Shown one piece after another: positions 22,359 through 33,131 of a stretch of DNA of 64,000 bases. The notes beneath the pieces are model-generated. The model had not been told where the DNA came from. It saw only the letters and a program-made list of their open reading frames with translations, and did no database searches. The DNA comes from Rhizopus sp. PT2906. Lineage: Eukaryota > Mucoromycota > Mucoromycetes > Mucorales > Rhizopodaceae. The DNA lies in assembly GCA_025529335.1 (NCBI GenBank), contig JAMYHX010000137.1, positions 1-64,000 on the forward strand. Reading direction: 5' to 3'. The translations under genes and the position numbers were made by a program. Numbering within the stretch: position 1 is the stretch's first letter; every line of letters begins with the position of its first letter.

Positions 22359-24940
22359 ATGCCCAACTTTTCTTTGTTTCCTCTTAAACACCAATCAAAC
22401 CAATCGATGCCGGCGAGATCACCCACGATGAACATTGCTTTACCTCAAGACTCTCTATCACAAGAACTGACAAAAGCCAGTATGATACCCGTTGAAGAGA
22501 CAAACGAAAACGTCAGCAAGGAAAAGTTGAACAACTTGAAGTTGATGATGAAAACGTTTATTTTGGGTGCACTGCGAGAAAAGGAACAGGTAAACTATAT
22601 ATAATTTTACATGTTAAAACGCACTCGTTGTGAGGGGGCTTTTATCAAGTAAAATTATTTGTGGTTTTGCCAGAAACGGTTTTTTTTAAAAGAAACCTGT
22701 CCAACTACTGCGGCATGTCCCCGTATATGTCCCTGTATACGATCGGGTAATTGCTGGCTTTTGCTTTTGATGGGTCCAAAAAGTAAAAACGACTATATTG
22801 TTACCAATTGATACATACACAAAAGAAAAAAGGGGACTCTGATTAGGAAAAGGGGGATTATGTTTGTAATGAAAGAGATCTATATACTCTTTTATTGAAT
22901 AAAAAAAAGAGATCGTGTATGTAGGGCAATATTCTTTTTTCTTAAAAAGAACGTAGTTGGCATTATGGTAGGGAAGCCATAAAGAAGTATCCTTTATGTG
23001 GTTTCTCTATCCCTACTCAAACCACGATATAAAACATTACTTTGTTATTCCCTTTTTGCATACAATTCTCTTTTTTCTTTTTATTATCTTGACAATTGAC
23101 TTACCACTCTTTATTGTCTTTGTAGGGTAATACATCTCGATATAATGAACTGGTAGAGCTCTTGTACAAAGATCCATCAAGTCCAGATGCTCCTTCTACT
23201 TTAAAACTCTACACATGGATCGTTGTCCTGTCACAGTCTGTGTCACTTCTTGATAAATCATGTTCTAATCTGGTCGAAGCCGTCTTACAGGTGGATTGGA
23301 GTTTTAGAAACAGAGGATTTGTGAATGCCTATATTGACTTTTTGGAGAATCTCGTATCTGCACACGCTATCTATGTCGCTCCTATTATTAACTCATTGGT
23401 GCAGGGCTTTAGATTCCGTAAGTTGCTGTTTGATGTTGTAGATGATCCATGATTAATATCTTTCCTAGGAAACCAACTTCCTCAGAATACAAAGATCACT
23501 AGAACACAAGCCTATGATAGATATCATGAAGCACTCCAATGTATACTTCAGCTTATCCCAACCGGTGCCAACTCACTTTTTGTGAGCCTCGTTCGTCATA
23601 TGCCACACAAACGATTCAATTCAGCAGAACAGGCTGCATACGTGAAAAACATTCTAGTGGTATCCGAATATGTACCAGTCCTAAGGAAGCAAATATTAGG
23701 CCTTATTATTGATCAGATGGTGCAAATCGACGCACAAATTCAGATTGAACTTGACGAAATAGATGAAGATGTTGAATTCGAAGTATACAATATGAACTTT
23801 GATGAGGATTATGAATCTGAAGCAAGCGAAACAGAGGACGAAGATGATATTTCAGACGTTGAAAGTGTCGACTCTCAAAGTTCTCAAATGGATCCAGACA
23901 AGAAAGATTCAATTGAAGAAATCAAATACATGGTTCGTAAATTAGACGCAATGATGCAACTTTCATTCCAGTACTTTCAAAAGTGTGCCCAAACTGCGTC
24001 ATCTGAAGTGCTTCACGAGATATTCTATGCTCTAGTCGACATATTTGACCGTGCTGTTCTCAAGACACTCAAATCACGATATACTCAATTCCTGTTGTTT
24101 TACTTTTGCTCGCTCAACGTACATGAGTATAGTGATTACTTCTTGGACCATCTTCTTCAACACATCACTGACCCTTTGAAACCCAATGTGACCCGTGTTG
24201 CTGCGGCTGCGTACATCTCTTCATATGTAGCACGAGCCAAGTTTTTGGATTCAAGTACGATCCAGAGAGTTGTTTTGGCCTTGTCCACTTGGTGTGACGG
24301 TTACATGGACATGCATGAATCAAGTGTCCGTAACTTGGATTGTACAAAACACGACGTATTTTATGCGGTCGTACAGGCAACAATGTACATATTCTGCTTT
24401 AGATGGAGAGACTTGGTGATCGATAATGAATTGGAAATTGAAGATGATATTGAGGATGACATGTACTCTGAAGAACATCGACATTTGACACGCCCTGAAA
24501 ATGGATTCGGCAGTGGTGCATCCCGTACATGGTGTCTTGGTTTGCGCAACTTGCCTCGACTGGTAATGAGTAAGTTCAATCCTCTGAAGATTTGCTCTCA
24601 AGCTGTTGTTCGTCAATTTGCAAAGCTGGCTCGAAGCACACACTTTATGTACGTATACCCTGTTATAGAAAAGAACCGAGAGATCTTTGTCCCTGGCTTA
24701 GGAAGTTCAAATTTGCTGCAGACAGTACAAACATTCTTTCCATTTGATCCTTACAAGCTTGATGGTAGTAAAGTGTTTGTGGACAATATATACTATGAAT
24801 GGGTCGCAGACGACGAAGATGAAAGTGACGATGACAGCGACGAGGATAGCGAAGACGAAGATGATGACGACGACAGCGTGACGTCTGGCATGATGGCTAT
24901 GAGTATCAGTCCTAGTCCTACAACAAACTATTTATCATGA
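22359..24940 (+). CDS. RRN3: RNA polymerase I initiation factor RRN3 / TIF-IA
   Basis: Three exons (22359-22589, 23126-23417, 23469-24940) encode 664 residues. Recognisable blocks are a helical repeat body with LQCILQLIPTGANSLFVSLV, HMPHKRF, YVKNILVVSEYVPVLR, an acidic Ser/Asp/Glu insert around residues 240-280, FLDSSTIQRVVLALSTWCDG, LNPLKIC-like KFNPLKICSQAVV, and FFPFDPYKLDGSKVFVDNIY. The tail is strongly acidic. RRN3 bridges Pol I and core factor at the rDNA promoter and is controlled by growth signalling. The first intron is 536 nt, about ten times the local norm. The large third exon carries most of the HEAT-like domain. Confidence 0.88.
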
Positions 24941-25044
24941 AATTAAGACAAGAGAAAGAGGCATAATATCTTTATCGGTCTATATTATTTTTATCGCATT
25001 TTCTTTTTCATTTAACAATAAAGCAATTATACAAGCATTCTATA

Positions 25045-25947
25045 TCATCCATGTCTCCATCCAACCGAAGCAGGATTTATAACAAAAACAGTAACCGATG
25101 TGACCAAGAGAAGGATAAGAAAAGCACCTAGGATGACTCTTGATCTATGTCTCCATTTTTTATCAATACGTCTATTCGCGGATGTCTGCTTTTTATCATA
25201 GGATGCAATGTAAATACTTCCTATTAACCATAGCGGAGGAAATAGAAATCCCAGGAGAAAGAAAAGAAAGGATCTTCGACAATTTATGATTTTCTTTTTC
25301 GGTTCTTCTTCTTTTATCTCTGATTTCTCTACCCCATCATCATGTGTATCTTCTTCGACTGTGGGTGTAGACGCCTTTGATTCGCTGTCTTCAGTGATCA
25401 CTTGAACTTCCTGACGTAGCTTGTATGCTTTTCGTGTCAGTTGCTGTCTCCATCGACCCACAAGGTTGCTTTGACCGTCTTGCTTCTCTGTAGTCTTGGC
25501 TGCACGAATCCGTTTAAGGATTTCCAAACGCTGAATCAACACATTTTGGTCCTGCTCGGTCCACGAAATATCTTGTTTCTCTATCTTGGGTGATGCCATC
25601 AAGGAATTTGGATTTGACAAAGCAAAGTCACAGCTTTGTCGCTGAGGAGAAGTTTGACCAAAGCTATCCGTGTCCACAAGCCGATCGACGTTCTTTTGGT
25701 GTCCTCGTATGAGATCTTCATCGTCTTTTAGATTCAGCTCGTGAATAAAGGCCATAAATGTATAATGTGGTTCAAAAAATGCATCCCAGCGCTGTCTTTG
25801 CGCGTGTGCGTCAATGGTCAGCTTATTAGGTCCAAAATGCTGTGATGTATCCTCGATGAGATCCATACTTTTTCTACTACTCGGCATACTAACAGGTCTT
25901 TTGGGCGCATGTCCTTGGGAGTTTTTCATTGTCACTGTTATATGCAA
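25045..25947 (-). CDS. fungal membrane protein of unknown function
   Basis: A single exon of 300 residues. The N-terminal two thirds are polar, with a helical stretch SWTEQDQNVLIQRLEILKRI and a charged linker. Two hydrophobic segments follow: SFLFFLLGFLFPPLWLIGSI (with a Cys-Arg-Arg lead) and VILGAFLILLLVTSVTVFVI. The CRRSFLFF...FPPLWLIG block recurs in many fungal hypothetical proteins, as I recall, but no function is known to me. It is probably a tail-region membrane protein with a cytosolic N-terminus. A second Met at residue 7 is an equally possible start. Confidence 0.7.
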   Translation of the reverse strand: MHITVTMKNSQGHAPKRPVSMPSSRKSMDLIEDTSQHFGPNKLTIDAHAQRQRWDAFFEPHYTFMAFIHELNLKDDEDLIRGHQKNVDRLVDTDSFGQTSPQRQSCDFALSNPNSLMASPKIEKQDISWTEQDQNVLIQRLEILKRIRAAKTTEKQDGQSNLVGRWRQQLTRKAYKLRQEVQVITEDSESKASTPTVEEDTHDDGVEKSEIKEEEPKKKIINCRRSFLFFLLGFLFPPLWLIGSIYIASYDKKQTSANRRIDKKWRHRSRVILGAFLILLLVTSVTVFVINPASVGWRHG

Positions 25948-26158
25948 AAGAATGTAACAATAAAAAAGAGAGAAAAATAATAAAAAGAGGCACGGAGAAT
26001 TATAGTATTACATAACTTGGCCGTAATGGATATTTTTTTTTTTTTTTGTCTTTATTATCAATCTACTTGTAGCAAATGGCTACCTGGTTTATATGTATAT
26101 GTATGTAGGAATATGTACAATAGATCATTGAGGAGAGGAATAGCATCGCTTTTCTTTC

Positions 26159-27266
26159 TTAATTGGCTATTTCCTTATAGTGTACCTCGGGAAGCTCTCT
26201 AAGACGGGCTGCTGCTTGTTCTGGGGTTAGGTCACGTTGAGGCTCACCAAGCATTTCAAATCTATAAAACATAAATATTAGACAATAAATATATCGATGA
26301 AAACAAAACGTACCCGACAAGGAATTTTCTAACAGTAGCACTTCTTAATAAAGGTGGATAGTAGTGAAGATGAAGGTGTGCATAATCGTATTCACCCTGA
26401 AGAGGCTTTTGATGAATACCCATAGAATAAGGGAAGCTAGTCTTGAACAGGTTATCATAACGACAGGTAATGCGACGAACAGCGTCGGCCAGGTCATGCT
26501 TTTGCTTATCATCCATCTCTGGTAGTGAGGCGATATGTACCTTAGGTAAGACCATGACTTCAAATGGCCAAACGGCCCAGAAGGGAACCACGACTAAGAA
26601 GGTATCATTTTCGAATACTGTACGCTTACGTTCAGGATCGTTCATTTCACGTTGAGCATAATCACAAAGCAAGCACTTTTTATCCCCATGCTTTTGGTTG
26701 TATTCATGTAAAGCTATTAACTCCTTTTGAGGCTCTTCTGGAATACTTTCAGTGCACCACATTTGACCATGAGGATGAGGGTTAGAGCAACCCATGGCAG
26801 CGCCCTTGTTTTCAAAGATTTGCACGTGTTTAATAACTGGGTTCTGTTGCATGTCCAAGTAGCTTGAAGTCCAAATGTCAACAACCTTTTCTATCTCTTC
26901 TACAGACATTTCTGCCAAGGTGAGATCATGACGAGGTGAAAAGCAAATGACATGACATTCACCACGAACACCTTCCACTCGAATCAAATCATCATCAGTG
27001 GCTTCAAGAGCAGGTTGATCTGTCTTTACAGCGGCAAAGTCATTTGGGAAACGAAAGGTAGCTTCATACTTGGGATTGCTTTCACCATTTGCACGTTGGT
27101 TACCAGGGCATAAATAACACTGAGGATCATATTGAGGTCTCTGTTCAGATTGATCACCTTCTTGTTGGCCTTGCCAAGGTCTCTGAGTACGATGAGGAGA
27201 ACATAGAACCCATGACTTGGTTAAAGGGTTGTAACGACGGTGGGAGTTGTTGCTGAAATCAAACAT
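26159..27266 (-). CDS. galactose-1-phosphate uridylyltransferase
   Basis: Two exons (27266-26314, 26261-26159) encode 351 residues. Motifs: HRRYNPLTKSWVLCSPHRTQ, zinc-site CYLCPGN, GECHVICFSPRHDLT, NKGAAMGCSNPHPHGQMW with the active-site HPH, CLLCDY, PFWAVWPFEVMVLPK and YDYAHLHLHYYPPLLRS. This is the Leloir-pathway enzyme exchanging UMP between UDP-glucose and Gal-1-P. The short final exon is reached across a GTACGT-TATAG intron and codes the conserved FEMLGEPQRDLTPEQAA block. No galactokinase or epimerase is adjacent, so it is not part of a visible GAL cluster. Confidence 0.94.
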
Positions 27267-27408
27267 GGTAAAATAAACGAATGAAAAATAAAAATCTGCT
27301 AGTTACAGTTCTTTTTTTATATGATGAAAAATAATTGTGTTACAAATCCACTTATGGAAAATGATGTTGATTATGTAATAAACGGGGATTCAATGTTTTC
27401 CTGATTGC

Positions 27409-29801
27409 TTACATAAACTTTGTCCCATCTGAGCCTTGGTCGATTTCAAACAATAGTTTTGCTATTTCTATGATACAAGTGTCAGTAAGGAATGATTATC
27501 TATCAAGACTATATTACCACTCCATTCTAATCCGTTAATATTATTTATTAAGGAAGTCTGATGTAGGAATTCGTCGCCTAAAGTGCCCTGGCTATTATCT
27601 TTCTCTTTATCTTCTAAACTCCCGCTGCCGAGTTTGAATATTAAGTCAATATATGGCACTAAAGAAGGCTGGATTACGTTTAGAATGATAACGTGGCACT
27701 ATTTTTATATTGACTTACTTGCTCAAGTGTCTCTTCAAGATGTCGATAAAAGCCTTTCAATTTCTCATTATAGTATTTAGCCTCTGATGCAATCGTTGGG
27801 TCAGGGTTCTTGCAATTAATGAATATAATTGTAAGTATCTCTGTTAAAAAATAACCTATATTGTTTGTTAGTTCATATCCCTAATTTTTGTTTTTATCTT
27901 GTTTTACTTGAAAAACACCAAAAGGATAGCAAAAGCTCAACATTGATGTAAGACAAGGTATAAAATGCCTTTCTAACAAGTTCCTGACACGCAGAGGCAA
28001 CACTTGATTGATCAATGTTTGTGGAAAATAAATACTTATTAACCGATAAGTGAACGGCAGTGTAAGCAAAATAAAGCTGTCCCGCTAATGAAATCCCGTC
28101 AATGGATCTTTCCCCTCTCTTCCTTCCTTCCTGTATTTACCTCCATTCTCCAGCTTTTCCTTCAGTGCTGGATTAATACTATCTGGCTGGGAAATTTGAT
28201 CAAATTCTTCATCCGAAATTTGCAAATGAGATGGTAAATTGTTTTTCCATTCGACCAACTTTTGCTGTATGAATTTACAAATATTCTCGATTCTTTGACT
28301 TTTATCTGGTAAAACTTGTATTTTTGGTGAGCGAAGTGTCCTGATAGACTCTCCATGAATGCTTGATAACTTGGCGAAATAATGAAAATAGTCTGGACTT
28401 TCAGGATAATCAATGTCACAATCTGCATCTGATATTGTCAAAGGTCTTGTTTGTTTATGAGTAAACCTGAAAAAGTAACGATAAAACAAGGTTACCTAGC
28501 AACAGCAGCACACACACATCGATCAAGGATGTATGCAGACCACCAAAGTCTTTTCCGCGCTTCCAGTTCGGCTTTGGACAGTCCCTGAGGCTGGAAACTG
28601 GCTCGATGTAATCCCAAGTCTTGGGCCATTTTAATAGCTATACTTACCGATAGCCAAGCCTCGCCCTGTGTCAACCATGATTCGCTATGTGCTGCATTCA
28701 ACAGTAATAACTGAATTGATTGTACCTTTGGTTCTAAAAAGTCAGGCAGATGGTGCAAATGCAGTTGAAAGGTGAGATCTTTTTTTAATGCTTCCTTTTC
28801 TACACCATATTCTGCAAAAATAGGGTGGTTTTTATCCAGCATCTTTATGACTTTACAACAGGTAGTCAAGGCGATTGGTATGACTTGAGATGACTGTGAT
28901 CCTTCTCTCTCGTAGAGTTTGTAGAATTCATCCTTGTCAAGAATAGGCAAGAATTTGTTCAGTTTTTCAAAATAACTTTAAACAGATGATTAGAGTCAAG
29001 AATTCATATTTTGTGATTTTTGATTTACACATTTAGCAAATAATCCATGAGACCCTTTGGCGGCAGTTTCCAGTCCTGGTTATTTCCGGATGATGATGAT
29101 CTTAGTTCCGATGGTCTTTTGATGATCAAATCGTCATTATTATTGATAGGTTTGGGAAACATTTGGTTCAATGGATGGGATTGATCTTGAGGAAACAATC
29201 TACTCAATAAATAATAGCCAGATGAGCTGCCTGCAAAGAAATAGGCATCTTTATTCTCTTCTGATGATTTCTTATACGCATCCGAGTCTTTCTCAAGTTC
29301 TGCAGTAACATCAGCAATTTCATTAGGAGGCATATCCTGCAACATATTGACAAGTAACTCCTCTACTCGCTTCAATCGACCCTCTAAACCTTCCACATAA
29401 CCTTTAGATGGTCCTCTTTTTTTCGTTGACTAATGTATATGTGTGTGTTGAAAGGTTATTATTACTATATATCATTCTAGTTTGATATTACTTCTGAAAA
29501 TGTGCATTCCTTTTCATAGTTTCTACATGAGCCGCATGCGATATTTGGATATGCTGGATCATGATCACACCTTTTGTTTTGCAATTAACTCTTTTATACG
29601 CATAAATTCCAAAGTTATCCCTCTTACTAATAATACCTCGTCTTTTTTCGTCTACATAAATCACCTAAAAAAATGGAATGGGTTACGATTGCCATGTCAG
29701 TGTTTTCTTTCTTTCTTACAGGCTCTATTTCTCTTTTGACGCTTTCTATCACGAGAATCTACATTGTGTTCCAAGGCTGGGCGAGAAGTAATAGGCTGCA
29801 T
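27409..29801 (-). CDS. Zn2Cys6 transcription factor with fungal-specific regulatory domain
   Basis: Ten exons (29801-29720, 29664-29637, 29570-29492, 29429-29029, 28975-28496, 28466-28141, 28084-27908, 27855-27719, 27668-27518, 27467-27409) encode 639 residues. The binuclear zinc cluster is assembled across three introns: RACDLCRRKKTRC, then CDHDPAYPNIACGSCRNYEKECTF. It is followed by the linker STKKRGPSKGYVEGLEGRL and a coiled-coil-like heptad. The middle-homology domain has FLPILDKDEFYKLY, AWLSVSIAIKMAQDLGLHR, RKRLWWSAYILDR and RPLTISDADCDIDYP. It is a DNA-binding regulator whose targets cannot be inferred. Neighbouring GALT is tempting but nothing links them. Every junction keeps frame, though the last three exons lack strong homology. 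Confidence 0.85.
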
Positions 29802-29950
29802 CTCTATAATGTAACAAGAAAAACAAGAGAAAAAGAACAGAAAGTCACTCTCATTCTGGGTTCTGTAAATTGTTTGCTGGAGAACTCTAAATACTGAGAG
29901 AAAGTCCGACATCAACTTTCCAAATTATGTCAAGCCATGAAACAATTTCT

Positions 29951-30460
29951 TTAAAGTATCTTCTTCATTTTTCGTGAAAACGAAGGGTGGTTGTCGTTTG
30001 TGATCATCTTGTATAATACAGCGTTCATAATATTCACTGCTGCATTGGTGTCTCAGCTTCTTATAGCATATGAATGTTAACGACCAATGCAGCCAGGATT
30101 GGCACACAAGACTACACCAAGGTTGACCTTGCCATTGTTCTTCTTTGGATGAACGATTAATTCGTCACAGATACAGCATAATTTTGATGATCGGTATTCA
30201 GTAGTTGAAATGACAGTTGATCTACTGAAAAGGGACTTGTGCAAAATAGTTATGCTTCTTTTTTCGTATCCTTTTATCCATGAGCCTTGCCCTCTGCCAG
30301 AGTTCCCATAAAAAACGACATTTTTTTCTGTATCTGCATTCTTTACTATTTTTCTGGCGGAGATGCTGTATGCTTTATCTCTAAATCTTCTTTGGCCTCT
30401 GTTTTTCTGTCTTGTCCAACTTGAGTAACAATAAATTCCAGCACCTTGTCTCGTATTTCA
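29951..30460 (-). pseudogene. degenerate Fanzor/TnpB-like RNA-guided nuclease (C-terminal relic)
   Basis: The minus strand reads a frame from about 30460 to a stop at 30077. It contains GQRRFRDKAYS, VVFYGNSGRGQGSW, the conserved STVISTTEYRSSKLCCICDE and a zinc-ribbon second half VVLCANPGC. After a frame break, 30054-29951 reads DTNAAVNIMNAV directly after a TGA, where the family has an Arg before the Asp of the third RuvC motif. This order (EYRTS-type Glu, CxxC...CxxxxC ribbon, RDxNAAxNI Asp) is that of TnpB/Fanzor proteins, eukaryotic relatives of TnpB that use an omega RNA. The N-terminal half and the first RuvC Asp were not found, and the frame is broken, so it is inactive. Confidence 0.65.
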
Positions 30461-30549
30461 TTATACAGCTGATGTTTCTTAATCACGAGATACTTGCTAC
30501 TTCTTACTTTTGTTGTGTGTCAATCGTATATTTCAAGTACATTTTACAG

Positions 30550-32043
30550 AACGTTCAACACTACATGTAACCCCTGTTACAGATGAGAATGCCACCTTGT
30601 CGAATACGATTGAAGAAATGCCAAACGCTACCTTTGAATATATTCAAAGCACTCGTGACATGGACGAGCGAAACCTGCGCTTTAGTAAATTCATCAATGA
30701 AGGAGAAAAGTATTGCCAGGTAATAAGCAAACTATGAAAGCAAAGTCTGCTTTGTTAGCTCAGTAAGGGTAAGCTAAATGAAATGTTCTTTATTGGTAAA
30801 CACTTTGAAAGAAGCAGCTACTGAAATATATGACGTTGGATAATCTTCTTACACACTTCTATCAAGGCAACAATGTTTTTTTTTTTTTCCTTTTTTTTAC
30901 AATTGATATAATAAATACTTTGAACAAAAAATCTACTGCACTTCATTCATTAACCTATCGATGAGTCTGTAATAATTTCTTTATTATATTGAGACGAGAG
31001 AGTGAGATCATCATTAAGAATAGTAGTAATGCATGAATTAAGGACCAATGAGAGTTGGGCATGACGCGTCTATAAGAATAACGTATTTTGTGGTCAGTTT
31101 TTATACTTTTCTTTCTTCAAATAATTTTTTACAAGAAGTGCTGTGCAAATAACAAAACCCTAAAAGCAGTGTGAGTTTTATTGAGCTTTGTCGATATTTT
31201 ATAGTTAACCGCTTATTCAGTCTGTCAGAAGCGTACGAAAGAAGGGAGAACGCGTTTTCTGAGCTAGAAACTGTAACGTGCTTTGTTCACCCGCTGTGCA
31301 AAGCACTCTTCTCTTCTGACAATCCAATGGCAGTGGTTCACTCGTAAGTAAAATAATCAAAAGTGTATATGCCATTGATATATCCATATATACTGTAATA
31401 GATTGGATAAAGCCAATAGCAATGGGCCGGCAACGGGCTGCCGACCCGATTGCACAGCTGATGCCTACGACGCTGATGGGCAGCACTATAAAAGCGTGAT
31501 GGGTGAGGTTAAGCTGGAAAAGGCGTCTAAGAAGACTATTAAAAAAGACCTGTACATAGTTGCTGTTTTCACCAAAGACGAACTATGTAGAAAAGGGCTA
31601 AAGGGCGTACTTGGCTTCCAAGCTATAGGTAAAGCATTCCGTCTAAGTATCCCCAAAAAAACTAACTGATAAAAGTTTAAGGCACAACACTCATTATGGC
31701 GCAACGGAAATTGAATTATTAAATTAGTCCAATAATATACTTAATTGTTCAAAGTCAGAGATTTTTATGGGATTTTATTGGTTTGTTTTTGTTGCTATAG
31801 CTCCGATGCGCCATGGTGGTTATTTTTTACCTAATGTCCAACCCTTTCCCCAAGCTGTACACCTTTACAGAGATATGTACAATAACGGTCCCTACAGAAA
31901 AAGAGCAGCTCTTGGATTACCTAAGTCAAGTTCAAGTGTTGTGCAACATTCAAAATAACGAAGGCGTTGCTCATTTTGGTACACCCTCTTTCAATTTCAT
32001 TGAAAAAAACATTTCTGCCAAAAGAAAGGCATATGAGGAGTAA
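30550..32043 (+). pseudogene. fragments of a putative Mucoromycota-restricted protein family
   Basis: Four coding-like blocks lie in order on the plus strand: 30550-30719 (IQSTRDMDERNLRFSKFINE, then GEKYCQ), 31221-31343 (LSEAYERRENAFSELETVTC), 31402-31628 (LDKANSNGPATGCRPDCTAD, GEVKLEKASKK, FTKDELCRKGLKGVLGFQ) and about 31812-32043 (YTFTEICTITVPTEKEQLLD). Blocks two and three join across a consensus GTAAGT-AATAG intron. The joins one-to-two and three-to-four do not keep frame, so the gene seems decayed or mis-modelled. From memory, similar multi-copy proteins occur in Mucorales genomes without a known function. A 500-bp gap separates blocks one and two. Confidence 0.45.
30720..31220. other. 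gap inside the family fragments: long intron or insertion
   Basis: 500 AT-rich bases with a T-rich run at about 30871-30898. Introns in this window are usually about 50 nt, so an insertion is as likely as an intron. No coding content is recognised. Confidence 0.35.
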
Positions 32044-32247
32044 AAAGAACACTTATTCATCTCCAAATAAACAATAGATAGCACTTTGTCTTTTTTCTAC
32101 TTGCCTTTTATCCTTCGAACCACTTAATGTCTACTTTAAAATAGTTGTTAATAGCCATCTTGAATAAATTGACAACTTTATCTTTATAAAGAAACAATGT
32201 TAGTGAACGAAAGTTAATACATAAATGTAATATGATCAACAAAAAGC

Positions 32248-32568
32248 TTACTTGAACAGAGGAAGCACGTTTTTATGTGTACGGAAGGCAGCTTTAAAGA
32301 AGATATGTAAATAGTGTTGTTCACAATGTCGACTTTCTAAAAAACAAGTAAAGGCAAACAAGATATTAGCAGCAATATTAAAAAGACTAGCTTGACTTCC
32401 TCTTTTACTCTTTTTCTTCAGTTCAGTACAAAGCAGTAGTAAAGAATGAATAAAATCATATGTTAATTGAAAATAAACTTTCAGCCAATAATAGCGACCC
32501 GCTAGGAATATAGGCCTAAGAAAAGGACTTGAGATTAGGCCTATATGACATTTTTGAGGATAGGCCAA
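32248..32568 (-). pseudogene. orphan coding-like frame, unidentified
   Basis: A 106-codon frame with hydrophobic helical stretches (KVYFQLTYDFIHSLLLL, FNIAANILFAFTCFLE) ends near a donor-like GTAAGC. A further open stretch downstream (about 32100-32185) does not join in frame. Its 5' part overlaps a perfect inverted repeat (32508-32546). No family is recognised. Confidence 0.25.
32508..32546. repeat. perfect 12-bp inverted repeat (hairpin)
   Basis: ATATAGGCCTAA at 32508-32519 and its exact reverse complement TTAGGCCTATAT at 32535-32546 are separated by 15 nt. Related ATAGGCC and CCTATAGGTCTAT motifs follow within 50 bp. It could be a transposon terminus, a cruciform or a structured RNA. Confidence 0.6.
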
Positions 32569-32597
32569 AATTCACAACCTATAGGTCTATTTAAATG

Positions 32598-32790
32598 TTA
32601 GTCCAAACTCTTCCGCCAAAATTTCCCATTGTGTGCGCAGTTTCTTTTTTTAGTGCAGCGATCTTCGTCTTTGTATGGAGTAAGAAGCCGAGGAATTCTT
32701 GATAAAATGCTTTTTGGAGTTTGCTCTTCTTGTAGTTTATGATAAAACCCAAGTGGCATGACTAGCTTTATACCTTCAAACGCAAAACAC
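32598..32790 (-). pseudogene. orphan last exon of a lineage-restricted protein
   Basis: The minus strand reads FAFEGIKLVMPLGFYHK, then QEEQTPKSILSRIPRLLTPY, and ends KFWRKSLD stop, preceded by an ATATACAG acceptor-like site near 32791. The pattern of a beta-strand block, a Pro-containing turn and a helix is like the C-terminus of the family fragment at 31812-32043. No upstream exon was found in 32800-33100. Confidence 0.3.
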
Positions 32791-33131
32791 TGTATATATT
32801 TAGAATCAACATTGAGCTAGCCATCTATATAATAAATAACTAACCTGCCTCGTTCTAACTTGATGTTACGGTGATCACCTCAAATGAAGAATATATAGTT
32901 TTATTAACTGTTTCAACAATGAGTCTTGGGTGCTTTGTCATTCTCTAATTTGAGTCTTTTCTTTGTGGCGTTTATGCCAATAAGACAAAAATACAGTTCG
33001 ATTCTGTGTTTCAAATAGATTAAACTTCATCAAAAAAAAAAAAAGGGATCTATGCTGCATAACCAAATAAATTTTGTTGTCAATTTGGGTTCCTTTTTTC
33101 TCTTTTTCTCTTTATTTTCTCTTTATTAAAG

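Noticed and set aside
22590..23125. C/D or H/ACA snoRNA in the long RRN3 intron
   Set aside because: No properly spaced C and D boxes or ACA tail were found; only an imperfect hairpin remains.
26159..29801. Zn2Cys6 factor as regulator of the adjacent GALT gene
   Set aside because: No binding-site pattern or further galactose genes are visible; adjacency is the only hint.
30510..30549. ORF start at 30510 for the lineage-restricted family
   Set aside because: The first codon is TTG, not ATG, and an acceptor-like site at 30541-30549 fits better as an exon boundary.
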